A stretch of 64,000 nucleotides of DNA. Origin: Pseudofrankia saprophytica (GTDB lineage: Bacteria > Actinomycetota > Actinomycetes > Frankiales > Frankiaceae). The notes below the pieces were generated by a model. The model saw nothing but the letters and a program-made list of their open reading frames with translations. It ran no database searches and was not told where the DNA came from. Both the position numbers and the translations under genes were made by a program. Shown piece by piece: positions 53,232 to 62,219 of this stretch. Where the stretch lies: contig NZ_KI912266.1 of the NCBI RefSeq assembly GCF_000235425.2, forward strand, positions 65,100 to 129,099. Reading direction: 5' to 3'. Position 1 is the stretch's first letter, and each line of letters starts with the position of its first letter.

Positions 53232-54203
53232 TCATTGCGCGAAGAACGTGAAGCTCACGAGCGCCGGATAGAAAGCGAAGATCACCGTCGTCGGCAGCAC
53301 CAGGAAGACGACGGGAATCATCATCGCGATCTCCTTGCGCCCGCCGGCCTCCAGCAGCTGGCGCCGGCCGGCCTCCCGGACGTCGACCGCCTGCGCGCGC
53401 AGCACGTCCGCCAGCGGGGTGCCGCGCTCGATCGCGACGGCCATTCCGTCGACGAACCGCGCGAGCGACGTCAGCGTGGTCCGGTTGGCGATTCCTTCCA
53501 GCGCCTGCACCAGGGTGGCGCCGGCGCGGGCGTCGGCGAGCGCGAGCCGCAGCTCATGGCCGAGCTCGCCGCGGGTCAGCCGGGCGACCCGCTCGAGCGC
53601 GCCGACCGGCGACTCCCCGGCGGTGACCGCGAGCGCGAGCAGCTCGGCGACCGTCGGGAACTCCGTGAGCATCTGGTCCTCACGCTCCCGGATGGCCCGG
53701 GTGAGGTACCACTCCCTGGCGACCACACCGCCCGCGACCCCGGCGACGATCAGCGCGACGCCGACGGCGGGTGGCGGCCCGATCCCGGCGGTCGCGCGCA
53801 GAACCAGCAGCAGCGCCCCGACGAGGCCGCCGACCACCGCCCAGATCACCTGCTGGGCGCGGAACTCCTCAACGGACGTGCGGCCACCGGCCTGGGTCAG
53901 CCGGCGCGCGAGGCCCGCCCTGCCGCCGAGGAACCGGTCGAGCCGGCGGGCCGCGTCCGTGAGGAACGGCCGGGCCAGCGCCTCGACCGCGGCGAGTGGA
54001 GTGGGTGCCGCGCGCCCGGCCCGGCGAAGCTCGCGGGCGGTCCGCTCGTCGAGCAGCCGGGACGGCGCCGGGGTGTCGCGCAGGTAGGGCTCGACCCGAT
54101 CGGCATAGCGGATCCGGCGCGCCCGCGGCGAGCGCACAGCAATGATCACCAGGCCGGCGCCGGTGAACAGTCCCAACAACGCTCCGGTGGCGGCGAGGCT
54201 CAT
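53232..54203 (-). CDS. Tad pilus inner-membrane protein TadC-like (type II secretion F domain)
   Basis: A 323-residue membrane protein. An N-terminal helix and a ~75-residue cytoplasmic stretch precede two more helices, then the T2SSF domain (EFPTVAELLALAVTAGESPVGALERVAR), then AVAIERGTPLADVLRAQAVDVREAGR, and a final pair of helices. ATG 54203. It forms the platform on which TadA drives pilus assembly. Confidence 0.88.
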   Translation of the reverse strand: MSLAATGALLGLFTGAGLVIIAVRSPRARRIRYADRVEPYLRDTPAPSRLLDERTARELRRAGRAAPTPLAAVEALARPFLTDAARRLDRFLGGRAGLARRLTQAGGRTSVEEFRAQQVIWAVVGGLVGALLLVLRATAGIGPPPAVGVALIVAGVAGGVVAREWYLTRAIREREDQMLTEFPTVAELLALAVTAGESPVGALERVARLTRGELGHELRLALADARAGATLVQALEGIANRTTLTSLARFVDGMAVAIERGTPLADVLRAQAVDVREAGRRQLLEAGGRKEIAMMIPVVFLVLPTTVIFAFYPALVSFTFFAQ

Positions 54204-54297
54204 CGCTGACCCGTCCCCTCGTTCCCGGCTTTCTGGATCATGTTTGCCTGGGTCATGACTGTCTGGGTCATGACTGTCTGGAGCACGGTCGCCTCGG
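54204..54297. repeat. 15-bp tandem repeat between tadB and tadC
   Basis: Three imperfect units of CTGGGTCATGACTGT type lie near 54247-54281. They are in the 94-bp gap between tadB and tadC, outside any supported frame. Confidence 0.6.
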
Positions 54298-55158
54298 TCA
54301 CGGTCGCAGCACCCGTCCCTCCTCCGGCAGCCGGCCGATCCGTTTCATGAGCAGGTAGGCGAGCAGCGAGACGACCCCGCCGCCGACGAGCACCCCGACC
54401 CCCGTCGGGCTGTCGTAGGCGGACACGTTCTGGCCACGGGTGGCGAGCAGCAGCAGCACCACCCAGGGCGCCGCGAGGGCGAGCCGAGCCGCGTTGACCG
54501 TCCAGCCCTGCCGCGTCTCCAGCTCGGCGCGGGTGCGGGCGTCCTCGCGCAGGAAGGTGGACAGCGTGCGCAGCAGCCGGCCGAGATCCGTACCGCCGAC
54601 CTCCCTGGCCAGCCGCAGCGACTCGATGATCCGGTCGGCCACCGGATCGGCGAGCTCGTCGGAGAGCCGGTCCAGGCAGGTGCTGAACGAGCCGGTCGCC
54701 CGGTACTCCTCGCCAAACCGGGTGAACGCCCCGCGCAGCGGCGCCGGCCCGCGCTGACCGACCGCGGCGAGTCCCTCCGGCAGCGACATCCCGGCGCGCA
54801 CGGCGCTGGCGAGGTTGTCGACGACGTCCGGCCACATCGCCCGAAGGTCGTGCATCCGGGATCGGCGGCGGCGAACCACCAGCGTGCGCGGCAGGAACGC
54901 GGCGAACACGAAGAACGCCGCGGCGAGCGAGACGGTCGACGTGAAGGCGAAGATGATGAAGCCGACGACCACGCCGACGACCACGCTCACGGCGACGAAC
55001 TGGCTGGGGCTCAGCCCTCGCACCCCGGCCTGGGCGAGCAACTCGGCGGTGGACCGGTGCCAGTTCGCCTCGGGGCTCGCCTCCCGTGACCGCTGCCGGC
55101 GCGGGCCGACGATCAGGAAGAGCCCGAGGCCGAACAACAGCCCGACGAAGATTCCCAT
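54298..55158 (-). CDS. Tad pilus inner-membrane protein TadB-like (type II secretion F domain)
   Basis: A 286-residue protein from ATG 55158 (MGIFVGLLFGLGLFLIV). Two N-terminal helices, the T2SSF domain (WPDVVDNLASAVRAGMSLPEGLAAVG, then FSTCLDRLSDELADPVADRIIESLRLAREVGG), and two C-terminal helices. It is paired with TadC downstream; both are typical of actinobacterial Flp/Tad systems. Confidence 0.88.
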   Translation of the reverse strand: MGIFVGLLFGLGLFLIVGPRRQRSREASPEANWHRSTAELLAQAGVRGLSPSQFVAVSVVVGVVVGFIIFAFTSTVSLAAAFFVFAAFLPRTLVVRRRRSRMHDLRAMWPDVVDNLASAVRAGMSLPEGLAAVGQRGPAPLRGAFTRFGEEYRATGSFSTCLDRLSDELADPVADRIIESLRLAREVGGTDLGRLLRTLSTFLREDARTRAELETRQGWTVNAARLALAAPWVVLLLLATRGQNVSAYDSPTGVGVLVGGGVVSLLAYLLMKRIGRLPEEGRVLRP

Positions 55159-55234
55159 CAGCCCACCCCCGTGGCCGTCCGCTGGGTCCGCTGGCGTATC
55201 TGGCTCCGCCGGCGAGTCTGGCTCCGCCGGCGGA

Positions 55235-56620
55235 TCATCGGTCGACCGCGATCTCGGGCCAGCCGCCGCGCTCCGGCGGGGCGAGCACCGCGGCGAGGTC
55301 GTAGCCGGCGCGGGCGAACCGCTCCGGGTGCGGCGGGTAGCCCTCGGCGCGCACCAGCGTGTCGCCGTAGGCGCGGAAGATCTGCGCGACCTCGACGACG
55401 TCGCCCTCGGCGCGGCCCGGCAGGGCGACGATCTCGGTGGCGCGTCGCCGCCCGTGCGCGTCCTTGGCCAGGTGGACGACGATGTCGACGCTGGCGGCCA
55501 CGGTCGGCACCACGAAGTTGTGGCTGACGTTCTCACCGGCCAGCAGCGGCAGCGTGCACAACTTCGTGACCGCCTCGCGGGCGGAGTTCGCGTGCAGGCT
55601 GCACATCCCGGGCAGGCCGGAGTTCAGCGCGATCAGCAGGTCCAGCGCCTCCTCCTGGCGGACCTCGCCGACCAGCAGCCGGTCGGGGCGCATCCGCAGC
55701 GCCTCCTTGATCAGCCGCCGCAGCCGGATCTCTCCGCTGCCCTCCAGGTTCGCCTGCCGGGTCTGCATCGCCACCCAGTCCGGCGAGCGCAGCCGCAGTT
55801 CGAAGACCTCCTCGCAGCTGATCACCCGCTCCCTGGCCGGGATCGCCGAGCCCAGGCAGTTGAGCATCGTCGTCTTCCCCGCCTGGGTGCCGCCGGCGAC
55901 GATGATGTTGAGGCCGGCGACGACGGCGGCCTCGAGGAACGCGGCGGCGGCCGGCGGGAGTGTGCCCATCGCGACCAGCTCGTCAAGGCTCGACGCCGAG
56001 AGGATGAACTTGCGGATGTTGACCGACCAGTGCTGGCGGGTCACGTCCGGGATGACGACGTGCAGCCGCGAGCCGTCCGGCAGCATCGCGTCCACGAACG
56101 GCGTCGACAGGTCCACCCGCCGCCCCGACGACTTGAGCATCCGCTCGACGAGGTCCTGCACCTGGTCGGCGGTGAGGATCGTGTTGGTGAGCTCGCTGCG
56201 GCCGTGGCGGGCGATGAACACCCGGCCCGGCTCGTTGATCCAGATCTCCTCGACGGTGGGGTCGTCGAGGTGGCGCTGCAGCGGGCCGAAGCCGGCCACG
56301 GCGTCGTAGACGAGCCGCGCGGTCAGCTCTCGGTCCGCGACGGCCGGCAGGTCGCTGGTGAGGACCCGGTCCTCATAGTCGGTCAGGACGTCGTCGACCA
56401 GGCGGCGCACGGCCATCGGCTCCCGCACCGGGTCCAGCGAACGCCGCCGGACCAGCTCCCGGACCTCCGCCTCCACGAGAGAGCTCGCGTCGAGCCAGCC
56501 GCCCGGCCCCGGACCGCCCGTCAGGCCGCCGTTCAGGGAGCCACCGCCCAGAGGGCCCCCGCCCAGGGGGCCACCACGTACAGCCGCCACGAGAGTCCGC
56601 CGCTCCTCGTCCAGGCGCAC
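55235..56620 (-). CDS. Tad/CpaF-type pilus assembly ATPase
   Basis: A 461-residue ATPase. N-terminal part has a Gly-rich stretch (GGPLGGGSL repeats) and the helical N-domain (VYDAVAGFGPLQRHLDDPTVEEIWINEPGRV). Walker A is GGTQAGKTT, followed by ARERVISCEEVFELR and the Walker B RPDRLLVGEVRQEEALDLL, with a His box SLHANSAREA. It powers pilus extrusion through TadBC. ATG 56620; the long upstream region should hold the locus promoter. No TadZ/CpaE-like gene lies upstream in this window. Confidence 0.92.
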   Translation of the reverse strand: MRLDEERRTLVAAVRGGPLGGGPLGGGSLNGGLTGGPGPGGWLDASSLVEAEVRELVRRRSLDPVREPMAVRRLVDDVLTDYEDRVLTSDLPAVADRELTARLVYDAVAGFGPLQRHLDDPTVEEIWINEPGRVFIARHGRSELTNTILTADQVQDLVERMLKSSGRRVDLSTPFVDAMLPDGSRLHVVIPDVTRQHWSVNIRKFILSASSLDELVAMGTLPPAAAAFLEAAVVAGLNIIVAGGTQAGKTTMLNCLGSAIPARERVISCEEVFELRLRSPDWVAMQTRQANLEGSGEIRLRRLIKEALRMRPDRLLVGEVRQEEALDLLIALNSGLPGMCSLHANSAREAVTKLCTLPLLAGENVSHNFVVPTVAASVDIVVHLAKDAHGRRRATEIVALPGRAEGDVVEVAQIFRAYGDTLVRAEGYPPHPERFARAGYDLAAVLAPPERGGWPEIAVDR

Positions 56621-57227
56621 GTGTCACCACCTCGCGTCAGCGGGCAATCGCTACGAAGGGTAGGAACGTCGCCACATCCCGGCAACCCCTGATGAAGGGG
56701 GCGCACGGAACCAACATTCGCACAATCCCCGTCGGCTCGTGGTGGCGGGGTATGTTCGGCTTGGCGCTTTCCGTGAGAACGTCATCACTTGAGCAACGAG
56801 GGCGATGACGAGAGGTGATGTTCATCGGCCCGACGGATCGCCGACCCTCGGCACGGGTCCGGGTCGACGCGACCGGCGCAGGTCGGGCGGTCCGGGTCGA
56901 TGCCCCAGATCACGGCGGTTCCGGCTCACAGCTCGCGGCTCCCGCCACATCGCCGCCTCGGACCCGCCGCGTCGAGGCAGCCGGCGAGTCACGAAGGAAG
57001 CCAATCCGGACAACCCGGTACCGGGCGACCGGACCCGTCAACGGCGACAGGCCACAGCCATGTACCTGATGGCACCTTCACCCGGCGCGCGCTAACCTGG
57101 CGACGCTTAGCAACCTTCCACGTTCGCTCAGTCACGAGCCGTTCGGCGACGGACCTTCCCCCCACGTCCACCGCCTTGTCGGACCGCCGTGGCATGCCTC
57201 CCGGGGGTGTCAACTGTGGGCGTTCCC
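56621..57227. other. Divergent intergenic region upstream of the Tad locus and PAS gene
   Basis: About 607 bases. Open frames here are short and compositionally like shadows; none has a family match. AT-rich bases near 56740-56800 and purine-rich stretches near 56990 are the only notable composition changes. Both promoters should be here. No repeats of note. Confidence 0.45.
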
Positions 57228-59147
57228 ATGCCCGACCAGTCCGACGAGTGGGGCGCCGAGGGCAGCCTCGGCGAAGCGGCGCTCGGCGAGGCGTCCCACA
57301 GTGCGGCCGGCGAAGGCACTGATGACCGCGACGTCACCACCGACGCCCCCCTCAGCCGCGCTCCCCATGGCCGGCACGGCGACGGCACGAACGCCGTCGC
57401 CGGCGAACACGACGCCGCCGCCGCGAACGACGCTGGCGGCGCGAACGACGGTGCCGAGACCGCCGGGTGGGACCTGTTCCGCCGGATGGCGATGAGCTGC
57501 CCACTGCCGGTCTTCGCCACCGACGCGGTCGGCCGGCACGTCTTCGTCAACCCACGATGGAGCGAGCTGACCGGCGTCGAGCCCGACGAGGCCATGGGCT
57601 GGGGCTGGGAGCGCGCGATCCACCCGCACGACCTGCTGGTCGTGACCAACCAGTGGGGACGGGCCCGGTCGGGCGGCGACGGGCTGTGGGTCCGGCTACG
57701 GCTGCTGCGCCCCGACGGACTGCACCGGGCGGCCATCCTGCAGGCGGTACCGACGGGAGTCGAGGGAGGCGTCCCGCGCTTCATCGGGACGCTCACCCCG
57801 CTCCCCCCGCTGCCGGCCTCGCTGCCGACTCCCCGCCACGGTGCCGGCGCGGCGCCCACGCCCCTGCCACCGCCGCTCGCGGCTCCGCCCGGGCCGGTCC
57901 CGGCGGAGCAGGCGACGGCGAAGGAGACGACCACGAGGGAGACGGCCACGGGGCCTCACGACGCGCCGGGCCGGGATACGCCGGAGAGGGACGGTGCCGA
58001 CGACCAGGGCCGTACCCGCGAGGACGACGGCCGCGCGACGATCCCGGTCCCGGTGCCACGGCCACGGACCGGGCAGGAGCCACCGTGGGTGACCGCGGCC
58101 GGTCGCGGCACGCCGGAATCCGAGGGTCGGGACGACGTGGCGCCCTGGAGCGGCGACGACCTGCCCGCCTGGGAGGCCGAGGACGGCGGCGACGGCGAGG
58201 TTGGCGAGACCGCGGGCAGCTGGTGGGACGAGGCAATGAACCTGACCGGCCGGGACGACGTGGGGGCAGCCGGCCTGAACGCCCCGTTCGACGAACGTGG
58301 CCCGGGCCGCTCCCGACGTGACCATCTCGCCTGGGACGGCAACCGCCGCCGCGCCGCCGCGCCCGATGGCGGGGACACCTGGCCGGGCAACACGGAGACG
58401 AGGACCGCGCCGACGCTGGGGGGCGAGTGGCGCGCCGCCATCGCGCTGCACGGCCGGGACGCCGGCAGGCACGACGTCCAGGACCGGGATCCGGCGGCGG
58501 CCCATCCGCACCCGCACGACAGCCGCCAGCACGCCCGGGCGCACGCCCAGGCGGGCGGCCAGGGCCGCGGCCCGGCCGGCGGCGACGGCCAGGGCCACAC
58601 CGGCGGCAACGGTTCCGGGCAGGGCGGCGGGCGCGGCTCCGGCATGGGCGACAGCGGGCGCGGCCAGCCCGACCGGCTACCGCCGGCGGAGTGTGGATGC
58701 CTCTATGGGGAGCTGACCCGCGCGGAGGCGGCCTGCCGCGACCGGGAACGCTGGCTCACCAGCCTGCTCGCCGAGCTGCCGGCCGCGGTGCTGCTCGCCG
58801 ACGCGCACAGCCAGGTCGTCGGGGTCAACCAGGCGTACTGCGACCTGTTCGACCTCGCCGAGGCGCCGGTCGACCTCGTCGGCACCGACTGCCGCCTGCT
58901 GCTGCGTCCGCGTACCGGCCTCGTCGACGACCCGGCCGGCTTCGCCGACCGCCTCGACACGCTGCTGCGGCGCCGGCGCACCCTGCGCCGCGAGACGGTG
59001 ATGTTCGCCGACGGCCGGGTCTTCGAACGCAGCCACCTGCCCCTGGTCAGCCCGGACGGCTACCGCGGCCACCTCTGGCTGTACGTGGACGTGACCGACC
59101 GGCGCATCCTCGACGCGGAGATCGAGGGCCTGATCTCCGAGCTGTAG
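57228..59147 (+). CDS. Two-PAS-domain protein with a long low-complexity linker and no output domain
   Basis: A 639-residue protein from ATG 57228; GTG starts at 57189 and 57207 are possible. PAS 1 at about residues 80-190 (FATDAVGRHVFVNPRWSELTGV, GWGWERAIHPHDL); PAS 2 at about 520-630 (LLAELPAAVLLADAHSQVVGVNQAYCDLFD, ending LWLYVDVTDRRI). Between them are ~330 residues rich in Gly, Arg, Asp, Pro and His, likely disordered. No GGDEF, kinase or HTH domain follows. It may sense redox or small ligands and act by contact. Convergent with the next gene. Confidence 0.8.
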   Translation: MPDQSDEWGAEGSLGEAALGEASHSAAGEGTDDRDVTTDAPLSRAPHGRHGDGTNAVAGEHDAAAANDAGGANDGAETAGWDLFRRMAMSCPLPVFATDAVGRHVFVNPRWSELTGVEPDEAMGWGWERAIHPHDLLVVTNQWGRARSGGDGLWVRLRLLRPDGLHRAAILQAVPTGVEGGVPRFIGTLTPLPPLPASLPTPRHGAGAAPTPLPPPLAAPPGPVPAEQATAKETTTRETATGPHDAPGRDTPERDGADDQGRTREDDGRATIPVPVPRPRTGQEPPWVTAAGRGTPESEGRDDVAPWSGDDLPAWEAEDGGDGEVGETAGSWWDEAMNLTGRDDVGAAGLNAPFDERGPGRSRRDHLAWDGNRRRAAAPDGGDTWPGNTETRTAPTLGGEWRAAIALHGRDAGRHDVQDRDPAAAHPHPHDSRQHARAHAQAGGQGRGPAGGDGQGHTGGNGSGQGGGRGSGMGDSGRGQPDRLPPAECGCLYGELTRAEAACRDRERWLTSLLAELPAAVLLADAHSQVVGVNQAYCDLFDLAEAPVDLVGTDCRLLLRPRTGLVDDPAGFADRLDTLLRRRRTLRRETVMFADGRVFERSHLPLVSPDGYRGHLWLYVDVTDRRILDAEIEGLISEL

Positions 59148-59158
59148 CCGCCGGAGAC

Positions 59159-60763
59159 CTACAGTCCGCCGTGGTAGCGGGCCTCCAGCTCGCGGGCCTG
59201 GCCGACCCAGTCGTCGGAGACGATCCGGGTCCCGAACCCCTCCAGCAGCGCCACGAGGCGCTCGACGTCGGTGTCGCCCATGGTCGCGAGCTGACGGAAC
59301 GAGGTGACGCCGAGCCCGCGCAGCCGCGCCTCGATCACCTGGCCGATGCCGACGATCTCCTTGAGGTTGTCCGCCGAGGCCACCGGCTCCGCGAGGCCGC
59401 CCCAGGACGGGAACGTCTCCGCCGCCGTCCTGGGCTTCGGCCGCGCACCGGCGTTGGCCGGCGGCACCTTCGCCGCCTGAGCGGCCGGGGCCAGGGGCGC
59501 GGCCACCGGGGCGCCGGCCGCGGGAGCCCCAGGGGACGCGGGGGCCGCCGTCTCGCGGCGGGGCTCGCCGGTGGCCGGTGCGTCGCCGTCCGCGCCATCC
59601 ATGCCAACCACGCTCGCCATGCCAACCACGCTAGCCACGCCGATCGGGACGTCCAGCCCGTCAGCCGTGTCCCGCGGGGCCTCGGTCGCGGGAGCCCTGG
59701 TCGTGGGGACCGTGGGGGCCTCGGTCGCCCGGGTGGTCGCGGCGCTGGTCGCCCAGGTGGCGGCGAGCGCCTCGACCTCGGCGATCCTGCGGAGCAGCCC
59801 GGCGCGTTCGGCGGCCCACTCCGCCTGGCGGACCTCCAGCCGCTCGGTCAGCGCGGCGGTCTGGTGGGCGGCCTCCTCGGCCTCGGTCCGCACGGTCGCG
59901 AGCCGCGCGGAGAAGCTGGCCGCCCGGGTCTCCGCCTCGGCGAGCGCGGTCCGCAGGTGGGCGGCCTGGCCATCCCGCCCGTCGCCCTCGCGGCGCAGCT
60001 CCGCCTCGATCTGGGCGATCCGTGCCTGCGTCGCGTTGACCTGCTCGGCCGCGTTCGCCGCCCGCCGCTCGGCCGCGCTCACCCGGCTCTCCGAGGCGGT
60101 GGCCCACAGCTCCGCCGCCGCCAGGCGGGACGCGAGATCCGCGTTCTCGACCGAGCTGCGTTCCTCCTGCCGGCGCAGCCGTTCGGTCAGGGCCGCGATC
60201 CTGTCCTGGTCGAGCGCCGCGAACTCGGCGTCCGTCCCGGCATCGCCGATGGCGGCGTCCTGGGCGGTGTCACCCTCGGCCACCTCGGCCACCTCGGCCT
60301 CGGCCGTCTGGACCTGCGTGATCTCGTCTTCCGCGGTCCCGGCCTGCGCGATCCCGGTCCGGGCGATCTCGTCCTCCGTGATCCCGGCCCGGGCGGTGTC
60401 GCCCTGCGCGATCCCGTCTTCCGTGATCTCGGTTTCCATGATCTCAGCTTCCGCGATCTCGGCTTGGGTGGTGTCGCTCTCGGCGGTCAGGTCCCGCACG
60501 GGCTCGTGGATGGCCCGGTCCGCCTCCGGGCCCGCCGCCCGTCCGCGTCCGGTTCCGCCAAGAACCGACACGTTGGTGGTCGCGGCCAGCACCGCCGGGC
60601 CACGCGGCCGGCCGGAGGCGGGCATCGCCGCGGCGGCACCCATGCCGGCGAGCGCCGGCCGCTGCCGCCGGATCGGCCCGATCAGGAAGACCCATGCCAG
60701 CGCGGCACCGAGAACCAGCGCCACCAGCATGAACGCCAGGATCTGCTCGGCGAGGTAGAGCAC
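59159..60763 (-). CDS. Membrane-anchored coiled-coil protein with a C-terminal helix-hairpin-helix domain
   Basis: A 534-residue protein. An N-terminal helix (LVALVLGAALAWVFLIG) is followed by ~45 residues of Pro/Gly/Arg, a five-residue repeat zone (AEIAEAEI..TEDEI), then a coiled coil rich in Ala/Glu/Arg (about residues 185-335). After another disordered stretch the C-terminal ~75 residues (LKEIVGIGQVIEARLRGLGVTSFRQLATMGDTDVERL) form an HhH domain like that of the small NADH-dehydrogenase/endonuclease-like family. It could tether nucleic acid to the membrane; this is speculation. ATG 60763. Confidence 0.72.
   Translation of the reverse strand: MLYLAEQILAFMLVALVLGAALAWVFLIGPIRRQRPALAGMGAAAAMPASGRPRGPAVLAATTNVSVLGGTGRGRAAGPEADRAIHEPVRDLTAESDTTQAEIAEAEIMETEITEDGIAQGDTARAGITEDEIARTGIAQAGTAEDEITQVQTAEAEVAEVAEGDTAQDAAIGDAGTDAEFAALDQDRIAALTERLRRQEERSSVENADLASRLAAAELWATASESRVSAAERRAANAAEQVNATQARIAQIEAELRREGDGRDGQAAHLRTALAEAETRAASFSARLATVRTEAEEAAHQTAALTERLEVRQAEWAAERAGLLRRIAEVEALAATWATSAATTRATEAPTVPTTRAPATEAPRDTADGLDVPIGVASVVGMASVVGMDGADGDAPATGEPRRETAAPASPGAPAAGAPVAAPLAPAAQAAKVPPANAGARPKPRTAAETFPSWGGLAEPVASADNLKEIVGIGQVIEARLRGLGVTSFRQLATMGDTDVERLVALLEGFGTRIVSDDWVGQARELEARYHGGL
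60320..60469 (-). repeat. Ten 15-bp in-frame units in the coiled-coil gene
   Basis: Units beginning GATCTCG or GATCCCG (plus-strand view) at exact 15-base steps from 60320. On the coding strand they give five-residue steps such as AEAEI, METEI, TEDGI, ARAGI, TEDEI. Each unit ends in Ile or Thr at the same position, so the protein has a regular pentad pattern before the coiled coil. Confidence 0.85.
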
Positions 60764-61293
60764 GGGAACCAGCCTCCCTCCCTCGCCCGGATCCCGGGCG
60801 AGGGCGGTCGAACACGGACATCGATCGATGAGTGACCGGAGTGAGCGACCATCAGCACAAGATCGTCACGGGCCGGTGAATCTGGAGCCACGGACCACCG
60901 ACCACCAGCCTCGGCCCACGTGCGGGCGAGGCGATGATCGCTTGTTGAGAAAAACCTCTGGTCGGGCAACGCGCCACGACGACCGACTCCGGCCCCGCGT
61001 TGCGTTGTCCGATACGTGCTCGTCTGGCACGGGACAATAGCGCGCCAGCCACGCCAGACCAGACAGCGACCCGCCGAGCGACACAGCCCGGACACACCGC
61101 CCCAATCACCTCGCGGGCCGGAGGGCGGGAGCGGGGTCGGCGGCGAGGACGAGCCGATCCTGGCGACAACCCGCGCCCACGGCAAGGCCCGGGCCGGCGG
61201 CAAGGGCCACGCCGGGCCGGGCCGGGCGGGCCGGGCGGGCCGGGCGGGCCGGCGGAGCGTCCGACGAACAGGGACGACCCGAGCCGCGCGCCG
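60764..61293. other. Intergenic region; short GC repeat
   Basis: About 530 bases with no credible gene. A ten-base GGGCGGGCCG-type tandem repeat lies near 61215-61255. An AT-richer spot (TTGTTGAGAAAAACC) near 60940-60957 may be a promoter. Otherwise nothing seen. Confidence 0.45.
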
Positions 61294-61776
61294 TCAGAAC
61301 AGGTCTGCGATCTCCTGGGTGGCGTACCAGAGGAGCTCGTGGCCGTCCGCGCCGTCGACGATGAACGCGGCGTCCTCGCTGCCCAGATCGGCCGCCATGA
61401 CCGAGTCGGCCGCGGCGGCCACGGCGGGCTCGGCGTCGGCGGCGTCCGCGTGCACCGCGCGGACCCTGGCCAGCGGCACGGCCGCGGTGACCTCGACGAC
61501 ACCCCGGTCGAGGTCATCCCTGACCCGGACACCCGCGTCGTCGACGTCGACGGCGAACACCACCCGGCGTCTGGGCGCATCGGCGTCGGCGTCGAGCAGG
61601 CGGAGGCAGGCCCGCGCGGCGGCGAGCAGCGCCGCGTACTCCATCTCCTCCGTGTCCGACCAGGCGTACCACTCCCGGACAGCCGGGGTGACCGCGAATC
61701 CCAGTCCGGCGGGCACGGCACGTTCGTCGATCACTGCTCGCGCAGCCGTCGGCGTTGACGGCAGGTAGACACGCAC
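61294..61776 (-). CDS. DUF6912-family protein
   Basis: A 160-residue protein, GTG 61776. It begins MRVYLPSTPTAARAVIDE and contains GFAVTPAVREWYAWSDTEEMEYAAL, then RRRVVFAVDVDDAGVR, and ends TQEIADLF. I recognise it as the small actinobacterial family now called DUF6912; its function is not known. Acidic, cytosolic, no membrane segment. It is divergent from bldD. Confidence 0.75.
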   Translation of the reverse strand: MRVYLPSTPTAARAVIDERAVPAGLGFAVTPAVREWYAWSDTEEMEYAALLAAARACLRLLDADADAPRRRVVFAVDVDDAGVRVRDDLDRGVVEVTAAVPLARVRAVHADAADAEPAVAAAADSVMAADLGSEDAAFIVDGADGHELLWYATQEIADLF

Positions 61777-62219
61777 GCCGTCAGTCTGCCCCTTCCGTCG
61801 CGAACCCGTGAACGGGGGTCGATAGCAGCGCGTGACGGGGGGTTACGCGGAGCGATTCGCGGGCATCGACACGAGCAGTGACGGAGGCATTCGCCACCGC
61901 CAGCCCAGCGGGGTTTCCCCTCGACCCGCTCGCAAACAACGAGGGGAGCCCACCACTCGCCAAAGGGGGGGCACGCCGATGGCAACGGGTAGTCAGCAGT
62001 GTCACCTTTGATGGCGTTTTGTCCGATATTAAGCGCAAGATCGATACCTAGAGTATTTTCGATCTAGGTAAGATGGTAAACGGACTCTTTCGGCAGCGTT
62101 ACTACCGCTGCCGCGTCTGGTGATCCCGCACGATGCCGACGGTAGGCCTGACGATCAAGAGGGGTCATGGCGACGTTACGGAGGGTTCGGATGCTCGTTC
62201 GAGGCTGGGGGTGAGTCGG
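61777..62219. promoter_or_regulatory. Divergent bldD/DUF6912 control region with an 8-bp inverted repeat
   Basis: The region contains an unusually AT-rich island near 62005-62095. Inside it a perfect inverted repeat TACCTAGA / TCTAGGTA (62045-62052 and 62063-62070) with a ten-base spacer lies 150 bp before the bldD GTG. It does not match the usual BldD box closely, but a GTGTCACC-like half-site is near 61999. Autoregulation by BldD is known in Streptomyces; which element acts here is open. Confidence 0.45.

Noticed and set aside
61200-61260. GC-rich decamer repeats as a structured RNA
   Set aside because: The run is a simple GGGCGGGCCG expansion with no consistent stem-loop.
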